A DNA stretch of 10,830 nucleotides from Armatimonadota bacterium (GTDB lineage: Bacteria; Armatimonadota; UBA5829): contig JAEWSK010000087.1 of assembly GCA_023398345.1 (NCBI GenBank), positions 1 to 10,830 on the forward strand. Direction: 5' to 3'. Of the stretch, positions 1 through 6,563 are shown one piece after another. Positions within the stretch are counted from its first letter, which is position 1. The number at the start of each line of letters is the position of its first letter. A program made the position numbers and the translations under genes. The notes under the pieces are model-generated. The model did not search any database, had not been told where the DNA came from, and saw only the letters and a list, made by a program, of their open reading frames with translations.

Positions 1-1
1 G

Positions 2-268
2 CGTAGAAATAGATCGGCTGCGCCCTATTGCCAAGGACACAAAGTAAGTAGATCAACACCAACACACTTTCGGCCAGCAAACGAATGTAATTCAATTATA
101 GTCGGGGGGTATTGTGAGCCTGAGAAGTGTTTAAAGGATCGGGCCAAATTGGGCGATTTGGATTGCGAGGAAGCTTTGCGGTCAGTTATCGCGGATTGCA
201 TTAAAATCCAAGATGAGATCGACTGTGTAGTTAGTAAAAACAAGCCGTGGCAAAAAGCGGCGGTGTGA
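2..268 (+). CDS. C-terminal part of an unrecognised Cys-containing protein (partial, start outside window)
   Basis: A reading frame is open from the left edge for 88 codons and ends at TGA 266-268. I do not recognise the protein. Numbering from the first visible codon, it has a C10-x2-H13 pair, C29, and a C38-x4-C43 pair (YCEPEKC), followed by a charged, probably helical tail (LDCEEALRSVIADCIKIQDE) and a basic end (NKPWQKAAV). The Cys/His spacing could suit a small metal-binding or disulfide-linked module, but this is only a spacing observation. The frame is judged coding because it stays open to the edge, has a balanced composition, and its stop codon falls inside a terminator hairpin. It converges on the beta-helix gene to its right. 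An antisense frame over much of the same DNA is also open but looks less protein-like. Confidence 0.55.
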   Translation, partial: RRNRSAAPYCQGHKVSRSTPTHFRPANECNSIIVGGYCEPEKCLKDRAKLGDLDCEEALRSVIADCIKIQDEIDCVVSKNKPWQKAAV

Positions 269-289
269 GCAAATAAAACTCACACCGCC
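259..289. terminator. Shared (bidirectional) intrinsic terminator between convergent genes
   Basis: A perfect 11-bp inverted repeat pairs GGCGGTGTGAG at 259-269 with CTCACACCGCC at 279-289 around a 9-nt A-rich loop. Read leftward on the minus strand, the stem is followed by GCTTTTTG, the pattern of a Rho-independent terminator for the beta-helix gene ending at 354. On the plus strand no T-run follows, although the stop codon of the left-hand gene (266-268) lies inside the 5' arm. Termination should therefore be stronger leftward, and rightward action is possible but weaker. Confidence 0.8.
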
Positions 290-353
290 AGTGCGGAGTT
301 GTAACCCCGCTGCGCCGGTAAATTGCCGACGCCTCTGCTTACCCCGCGGGAGG

Positions 354-3300
354 CTATTGCCGCGGAGTAATGTCGGAAGCTCGTCTTGCCCGAATTACTC
401 GACACCGATTGCCTTTGGCATCAAGCTCGCTGGTCGAAATGCCTGTAGCCGAGACAAATGCGCCGATGGCAGGCAGACTGCTTGCTGACGGGACTCGGAC
501 CTTCACCCCCACCCCTGAACCGTCATCTAAGACGAAGTATTTATTGGAGGAAGTCCCAATCTCTTTAACTGTCCCCCAAGTTCTTATTAACAGGCCGGTG
601 TTGGATAGTCCGTTACCTTGAAATACGCCGGACGTCCAGCCGGAAATCCCACCGCCGCCGACCATTAAATTTGGCATCCCAAACGGCCCCAGTGCCTTTG
701 ACACTGCAAGCAAGCCCGAGACTGTCGCGTTAATAAGTTGACGCTCGTCATTTAGCGTCGTCACTGTGCCGGTTACATTGACAATTTGCCCCTCGATGAC
801 AGTCGGATTTGACATTATTACTTTCATGCCGCTGACTCGGTTAATATCCTCAATATAGAAGCCGTCGCTAAATACGGCGCTGACTACAACACCGGATATT
901 TCAGCTATTACACCGTTTTCAAGGTTCTTTGCGCCTGCGATATCGACCGGCGGGTCTTCGTCTTGAAACGCGCCGACATTCTCACCGGACTCCAGTCTCA
1001 ACGGCGAACCCGCTTGCAAAACATAGTTGCAAGTAGACGGATCTACAAACAGCGGATCTAGCGCGAAGTTGGTAGTCGTCGGGCATGGGTCGGTCGGGAG
1101 CCCGTCAACAGTCGGATCGGCGATGCCAACAAACTCACTTGCAACCACCGGCCAGAAATCACTTTGAGTGATATAACACAACGGGTAGAGCACAACTTGG
1201 GCTGTCGGGCTATTACCCCATATTTCTTGGCCAAACGTCGCTGTGTTGTCTGCCATTATAGTTAAATTCATATAAAAGTCGGAGTCGGTAAACCATAGCC
1301 CGCCGCCTTGACTCGCTGGCCCCACTGCAGTGTTGCTGACTATCGTGTCCTTCTCGAAAACAGCCCATGAATTCTGATCGAGATATACACCGCCGCCATA
1401 GCCCGAAGAGGCGGGAATCGACGCAGTGTTTGGACTGGTCTGACAACCGATCAAATTTTCCACAAATATCGGGCTGGATTCGCGCGACGCCGCACCGCCG
1501 CCATAGTAAGCGTCATTGCCTTCGATGATATTGGCAAATATCAGCGGACTGCCTTGTTCCGTATATATGCCTCCGCCGTAACCGGCATAGGAGAGCAAGC
1601 CTGTCGCGATGTTATCGCTAATTGTAGTGTCGCCCGTAAGGACGTTGCCGGGAGGCGGGCCGATGCCGTCGCCGACCATGCCGAACGACTTATAGAAATA
1701 CACACCGCCGCCAAGCGCCGCTATGTTTTCTTCGATGCGGTTGGAAGATATATTTGCAGACTCTTTATAGACACTCACGCCGCCGCCGATTTCGGCTTCG
1801 CCATTAGTTACATAAAAACCATCGAGTGTCGGCGCGAGGGAGTCATACTGCGTCTTTACCGTGCCGGTCAGGTAGCGATCCTGCGGCAAATGGGCGATTA
1901 CGACAGTTGACCACAGCGCAGTGCCGTTGATTTCTGAAACGTTTGTAAGCGGCGTGCGGCCTGAAAGCACATCGGGATTTACCGACGGCGGTGGCTCGGT
2001 TCCGTCAAAACCGCCGTAGACTTGCACGCCATGCCAAATTAGTATGTTCTCATTGTATGTGCCTTCTTTGACCCAGACTTGGGGATTTACGCCCGCCCAG
2101 GCAGTCGCGCCGTCTATGTTTGTTTGATTGTGAAGATCGGCTGCGTCAATTGCCTCTTGAATAGTCTTAAAAGCAGTCGCCCACGAGAGGCCGTCACCGC
2201 TGGATACCACGCTTCCGTCCACGTAAAAGACTTCCGGAATACCTTCGCATACATCGCCAATGCCGTCGCCATTTGAGTCTATTTGACTGGGGTTGGCGAT
2301 GGACGGGCAATTGTCGTAAGGAATATAGATGCCGTCCAAATCCAAATCGGTCTCGGGCGGGTCTATGCTGAACGGACTCGTCTCTGCAGGATTTACATCC
2401 GCGCCGCCATCGTCATCGGAATCGATGAACTCATCAGCGCCAATGTCGACAGCGCCAGTTAGCGGACGCAGCTCGCCGTCGATGTCGAGACTGGCAGAAC
2501 CGGACTTTGTACCTGCGCCCCTGGCGGGAGAACCGTATGTAATATGGTATAGAGGATCACCCAGCAAAAACTGAGGATCTTTCATTATATTGCTGTCAGT
2601 GCTCGACGGCGGGTTTTGGACAGGAAATTTAAAACCGTATATGTCGCCGCCCGCATTGTGCCAAAGCAGATTATAGTTAAAACTGACAGTCATGCCATCG
2701 TTTACAACTGCCGTGCCGCGTGTATCGGATATTATATTGTTCCAGACTTTCGCCTGAGTGTTTGTGCCGCTCAAGTAGATCGCCCCGCCGAGGCCGTAGG
2801 GGCGATCGGTGTCGGTGATGCTTCCGGCTTGCGGAGTTACGGCATTGCCGACAAACGTGTTATTGATGATCGATATAGAGCTAAGGTTGTTGCAATAGAC
2901 CGCGCCGCCGAACGCCGGTTGAGGATCACCCGATCCTTGCGCAGCGCATGCGTGAAAGACGCAGTTCGTAATAGCGGTCAGCGCATCAGTTATATAGACC
3001 GCCCCGCCGTACGCAAACACTGTCGGCTGAGTTCCATCAGCAAAACAGCTGTCGAAAACACACCTGTCCAGTTTCACAAACGTCCCGCCAGTCGAGTAAA
3101 TCGCTCCGCCTTGAGCACTGTTCGCGTCCGTGACTGTGACACTGGCGCTTTCATCGGTAAATGTCGAGTTGCTTACTATAAGCGAAGGGCCGGTTGTGTA
3201 GATACTCGCGCCAGCCGCAAGAGTGCCGGATATGTCGGCGACCTCATTACCTAAAAACTCGCAGTCGATTATTGTAAGTGCGGCGCTGTCGGTATAGACA

Positions 3301-3830
3301 CCTGCTCCCAGCCGGCCGATGTTGTTTTGGATTATGTTATTTGAGATCGTGCAAGTTGTGCCGGTGCATAGAATCCCTCCTCCTGTATCAGCAAAACCGT
3401 TCTCAATTGTGAATCCGTCTATTATGTCGCCCGATCCCGCAGTAAATATGGACGTGCCGAAAACTGCCGATTGCACAATTGTGCTCAATGTGCGAGGTGC
3501 GAGCGGCGGGATTTCATCGCCGCGAAATCCCCCGTAAACGGCCACGTTGTCCGGCACCGTGATATTTTCCACATAAGCAATGGGCGTCGGCTGCAGCGGC
3601 AGCACCGGTGGCGGCAGCAATCCCACCGCTACCCAGACAGTCGGATCCGCCGAAGCATCCGCTGTCGTGACCCCGTTTTGGATCGTGAGTTTGGAAGTAG
3701 CCCAACTCAACCCGTCATTTGCATCGTTGCCACTTTGGCTGACATAGATTATGCCAAGCGCGGGCAAACGACACAGAATTATGAACAGTATCAGTAGTTG
3801 AACGTATAAACAAATCTTTCTCGCATTCAT
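354..3830 (-). CDS. Exported protein with two parallel beta-helices, TSP3 calcium repeats and OB-fold-like C-terminus
   Basis: 1158 aa. Start chosen at ATG 3828-3830: it has GGAGG (minus strand, 3837-3841) six nt upstream and begins a clear signal peptide (MNARK, then a hydrophobic stretch to about residue 26). The frame continues upstream to about 4217, but that extension lacks export features and overlaps the divergent gene. Domain order: residues 28-468, a right-handed parallel beta-helix with about seven GG[AG][IV]Y-type coils, ending in a 'choice-of-anchor Q'-like segment (AVDIGADEF); 470-530, Asp-rich TSP3-type repeats (DLDLDG, DNCPSIANPSQIDSNGDGIGD), expected to bind calcium; 535-955, a second helix opening with the same YV...DGLSWAT motif as the first (residues 29-45), with about six GGG[VI]Y coils; 965-1155, two OB-fold-like halves (GFYIED... 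and YFVLDDGSG...). The opening duplication indicates an internal domain duplication. Beta-helices of this class often bind or cleave polysaccharides, but I see no diagnostic catalytic motif, so an adhesin or surface role is equally possible. No PEP-CTERM or LPXTG sorting tail is seen. Confidence 0.88.
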   Translation of the reverse strand: MNARKICLYVQLLILFIILCRLPALGIIYVSQSGNDANDGLSWATSKLTIQNGVTTADASADPTVWVAVGLLPPPVLPLQPTPIAYVENITVPDNVAVYGGFRGDEIPPLAPRTLSTIVQSAVFGTSIFTAGSGDIIDGFTIENGFADTGGGILCTGTTCTISNNIIQNNIGRLGAGVYTDSAALTIIDCEFLGNEVADISGTLAAGASIYTTGPSLIVSNSTFTDESASVTVTDANSAQGGAIYSTGGTFVKLDRCVFDSCFADGTQPTVFAYGGAVYITDALTAITNCVFHACAAQGSGDPQPAFGGAVYCNNLSSISIINNTFVGNAVTPQAGSITDTDRPYGLGGAIYLSGTNTQAKVWNNIISDTRGTAVVNDGMTVSFNYNLLWHNAGGDIYGFKFPVQNPPSSTDSNIMKDPQFLLGDPLYHITYGSPARGAGTKSGSASLDIDGELRPLTGAVDIGADEFIDSDDDGGADVNPAETSPFSIDPPETDLDLDGIYIPYDNCPSIANPSQIDSNGDGIGDVCEGIPEVFYVDGSVVSSGDGLSWATAFKTIQEAIDAADLHNQTNIDGATAWAGVNPQVWVKEGTYNENILIWHGVQVYGGFDGTEPPPSVNPDVLSGRTPLTNVSEINGTALWSTVVIAHLPQDRYLTGTVKTQYDSLAPTLDGFYVTNGEAEIGGGVSVYKESANISSNRIEENIAALGGGVYFYKSFGMVGDGIGPPPGNVLTGDTTISDNIATGLLSYAGYGGGIYTEQGSPLIFANIIEGNDAYYGGGAASRESSPIFVENLIGCQTSPNTASIPASSGYGGGVYLDQNSWAVFEKDTIVSNTAVGPASQGGGLWFTDSDFYMNLTIMADNTATFGQEIWGNSPTAQVVLYPLCYITQSDFWPVVASEFVGIADPTVDGLPTDPCPTTTNFALDPLFVDPSTCNYVLQAGSPLRLESGENVGAFQDEDPPVDIAGAKNLENGVIAEISGVVVSAVFSDGFYIEDINRVSGMKVIMSNPTVIEGQIVNVTGTVTTLNDERQLINATVSGLLAVSKALGPFGMPNLMVGGGGISGWTSGVFQGNGLSNTGLLIRTWGTVKEIGTSSNKYFVLDDGSGVGVKVRVPSASSLPAIGAFVSATGISTSELDAKGNRCRVIRARRASDITPRQ
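1385..1790 (-). repeat. Degenerate GGxxY coil repeats within the second beta-helix
   Basis: The plus strand shows recurring CCGCCGCC-type tracts at irregular intervals of about 75-135 nt, near 1389, 1494, 1569, 1703 and 1780. They encode the GGGVY/GGGIY turns of successive beta-helix coils on the minus strand. The repetition is at protein level and the intervening DNA has diverged, so this is a structural repeat and not a mobile one. Confidence 0.7.
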
Positions 3831-4056
3831 CCTTAGCCTCCGAAGTAGGGTCTGAGCGTCTGCTTCCTTCAGCGTTCTGTGATAGCAAGCAGACAATAAG
3901 AGACAATATCGAGAACAGTTTACCCGCCACGACATAGATAGATAAACATAATGTCTAATATTTGAATCTTTGCGCCGGCTCGGTAGCGCATTGTGCAGGC
4001 AAGCATTGAGCAGGGGATTTTTGCGATAACGAATAAGATTGCCGTGGGGGTAACGA
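3831..4056. promoter_or_regulatory. Divergent intergenic region between two exported-protein genes
   Basis: 226 bp separate the start codons of the leftward beta-helix gene and the rightward 819-aa gene, so both must be driven from here. Leftward, the only pair I can offer is TTGTCT (minus strand, 3901-3906) and TATCAC (3879-3884) with a 16-nt spacer, which matches four of six consensus bases in each box and is weak. Rightward, I see no convincing -35/-10 pair. The ribosome binding sites are GGAGG at 3837-3841 (leftward) and GGGGG at 4046-4050 (rightward). No clear operator palindrome stands out. Confidence 0.35.
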
Positions 4057-6516
4057 ATGAAGCGATCTGTAGTATTTTGTACGGTGGCAACGATCTTACT
4101 AACGGCAACTTGCTGCATAGCACAAGAGAATGCAATGGCTTGGCAAGACGATTTCAAACACCAGCCGGTCGGTGCAAGACCAAAGATCGAAGCTAGATAT
4201 GTCGATGCAAGGCGCACCGGACTTGATATTTGGGCGCAGCGTTACCGAATGATTGTCGATATAAAGTCCGAGGCGGGTCAGAAAATCCGAAAGCTGCAGG
4301 TCGGACAGTCAGAAGAATTATTAGTTGGCGATGGAGCATTTGTTACAATTACAGATGCGTGCGGTAAGTCGTATTCCTCACTTTTCGCAAAGAGCGCCTC
4401 GCGTATAAATATTTATCGACGGGGGCCTTACTATATAGAGACGCATTGGCTCGACGTGGAACTTGTCGACGCAGATGGCGCCGTCGCGCCTATAAAAGGC
4501 GAAATAGTCTTCTACTCATACCCCGAAAAAACGCACGTCGCGGTAATATTGCACGTAACCAAGGCAATCGAGATTAAAAATGCCAAAATAGCGTTCGACT
4601 TCAATGCACAGACATGTGCAAGCCCCGCATCGAATGACTATGCAGACAGAGTGCGTGTCAATGAGTTTTGTCTGCTAAAGCGCGCAAACAATGCTCCCAC
4701 ATGCGCATTGATCTACCCAGTGCCGCACGGAGTCGATGACGTGTCGATTGAGAAAATTGATCGGGGAGTGCGCGTGTCGAGCTTTATATATAACGATGAG
4801 GCGCACGACAGCAAAACGACAACGTGGAATGAAGGCGACAAACCGGCAGTTTATTTTGAGCTTTTGCCTCTGGACAAAAGCGAGGTCAGCGAGGAGATGG
4901 AATGTGAAGTCACCCCTCTTCTTGCAAGCGCGATATCGGCACAGACCGGAAAGAGCCTCGGATACAATCCAATAAGAGGCTGCTACACTATTCAGTCGGA
5001 TTTCGAAGGCGATTTCAACTACTATTTCTACAAAGCGCCTAACCAATACGAACCGATCGCGTTTTCAATAGACAACAACGATATACATCGAAAAGTCTAC
5101 ATACTTCATGAGGCACGCAAGCCAATGGGGTCAGTGGAATGCGGGGCGCTTTTGGATGAAAACTGCAACATGCTGCCCATTATGGTGCAGATTTCAAAAA
5201 ACTTCTATTGCGAACTCGAAGAACCATTTTACAATCCAGGCGACCCTCCATTTTCTGAAACTATATTTCCGCTCTACTTAAAACCCGACGAACAGCGCAA
5301 ACTCACCAGTCTGCATTTGCACCAAAATTGGGGAAATCATCCGCTCAAGCAGTTTTCATCGCTGGGCGCTTGGATGGATTATTATCACATGTCCACCGGC
5401 GTCACGGAAACGACTTGCTACGTGCCGTTCATGTTTGCAGGCTTAAACGGAGTCAGTATTGCCGACTTCAGACCAATGAGCCAAAAGATGTGGACAAGCC
5501 AGCCGCAGCATGACAACGTTGCCGGACACAGCTTCTTGAGTTACAAAGACGAAAACGACAAGTTGCACTTCATTGAATATTTTAATACGACATTTCGCAG
5601 CACTGGGCCGAATTGGGCCGACATGAGCATGGGATATATCTCAGACGACGGCAAGGTGAAGGTGACGATAGATGTCTTTGAGATACCGCAGTTAGACGAA
5701 CTGCGCAATTTTCTTCATATTAGAGTCGACTTCTTAAATAAACTCGAAGTCAAAGACGGCAATATATCAGAAAACTTGCGGCTGCTCAAGATAGATAGCT
5801 GGGTGCAGAGAATGCGTTACACGAAAGTCGCCTATGGCGGACCGACCGGCAATGCGACAATCGTGCCTATTCGACTCAACGACAGCTTCACATTGAACGC
5901 AGCGCCTCTACCTAAACAAAACGGCTGGGCAGCGGTCTACCCCGATGAGCGCGGAGCAAATGCATATATAGTGCGGCGATTTGATGGAAAAATCGGAGGC
6001 GAATCGGTCGCACCGGGTATATCGCTGATCGGCAAAAAAGACGGCAACACGGAGTTATATTTAGTCCCCATAACAAAGGCAGATGAAATCAATGCCGATG
6101 ACTATATCGACATGGACATAGTTCTGATGCCCTACGGCAGCGGTGAAGCAGACGAAAAGCCCGCGGCAAAATGCGCAATGGACTTCGGCTTGAACGCGCC
6201 AAAAATCACTGAAATTACGGCGGGCACAAAGATCTCGGACTTCCCCACCCGCCTTGCGCTCGACGACAAAGGCAGAGCCGAGTTCAAATTGACCGGCGGG
6301 ATTAACGTCATCCCTATTATTATAGAGCGCGCGAAAAACTACTCGTCTTTGCGCCTATACAATATTGACGGCAAAAAAAAGCTTGTTGATCTATCGTATC
6401 AAGGTGGTAAAGACGGCTATCAGGTATTTGCAAAAGACGATGGGACGTTCGGAACAGTGTTTTTGATAGATACAAATGGCAAGGAACATAAATACATAGC
6501 TGAGTCGATGCCCTGA
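4057..6516 (+). CDS. Large exported protein of unrecognised family
   Basis: 819 aa. ATG 4057 is preceded by GGGGG six nt upstream and opens a Sec-type signal peptide: MKRS, a hydrophobic core to about residue 19, and a likely signal peptidase I cut after CIA (A22/Q23). C19-C20 does not fit a good lipobox. I cannot assign the mature protein to a named family. It looks beta-rich. Its most distinctive stretch is residues 422-455, with HQNWGNHPLKQ followed by WMDYYHMSTGVTETTCYVPF, a density of His, Trp, Tyr and Glu that could form a carbohydrate-binding or catalytic surface. The last roughly 100 residues (from about 715) look like a separate beta-sandwich-like module. No transmembrane segment follows the signal peptide. 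The next gene, a GH106-like hydrolase, starts 47 nt downstream on the same strand, suggesting co-transcription and a role in polysaccharide use. A polysaccharide lyase, a glycan-binding protein or a structural protein are all possible. An eight-A run (6373-6380) lies in frame near the 3' end. Confidence 0.85.
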   Translation: MKRSVVFCTVATILLTATCCIAQENAMAWQDDFKHQPVGARPKIEARYVDARRTGLDIWAQRYRMIVDIKSEAGQKIRKLQVGQSEELLVGDGAFVTITDACGKSYSSLFAKSASRINIYRRGPYYIETHWLDVELVDADGAVAPIKGEIVFYSYPEKTHVAVILHVTKAIEIKNAKIAFDFNAQTCASPASNDYADRVRVNEFCLLKRANNAPTCALIYPVPHGVDDVSIEKIDRGVRVSSFIYNDEAHDSKTTTWNEGDKPAVYFELLPLDKSEVSEEMECEVTPLLASAISAQTGKSLGYNPIRGCYTIQSDFEGDFNYYFYKAPNQYEPIAFSIDNNDIHRKVYILHEARKPMGSVECGALLDENCNMLPIMVQISKNFYCELEEPFYNPGDPPFSETIFPLYLKPDEQRKLTSLHLHQNWGNHPLKQFSSLGAWMDYYHMSTGVTETTCYVPFMFAGLNGVSIADFRPMSQKMWTSQPQHDNVAGHSFLSYKDENDKLHFIEYFNTTFRSTGPNWADMSMGYISDDGKVKVTIDVFEIPQLDELRNFLHIRVDFLNKLEVKDGNISENLRLLKIDSWVQRMRYTKVAYGGPTGNATIVPIRLNDSFTLNAAPLPKQNGWAAVYPDERGANAYIVRRFDGKIGGESVAPGISLIGKKDGNTELYLVPITKADEINADDYIDMDIVLMPYGSGEADEKPAAKCAMDFGLNAPKITEITAGTKISDFPTRLALDDKGRAEFKLTGGINVIPIIIERAKNYSSLRLYNIDGKKKLVDLSYQGGKDGYQVFAKDDGTFGTVFLIDTNGKEHKYIAESMP

Positions 6517-6563
6517 GGATTCAATCTCAAAACTGTCGCCAATACAAGCGTGAGTGTGAACTA

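Noticed and set aside
2616..3254. 212-aa plus-strand frame opposite the beta-helix gene
   Set aside because: It is the antisense shadow of the beta-helix coding sequence. It is Arg/Val/Ala-rich without recognisable domains, while the minus-strand frame has clear domain structure.
3831..4217. In-frame upstream extension of the beta-helix gene by 129 codons
   Set aside because: The internal ATG at 3828-3830 has a well-spaced GGAGG and opens a signal peptide. The extension would bury that signal inside the protein and overlaps the 5' end of the divergent 819-aa gene.
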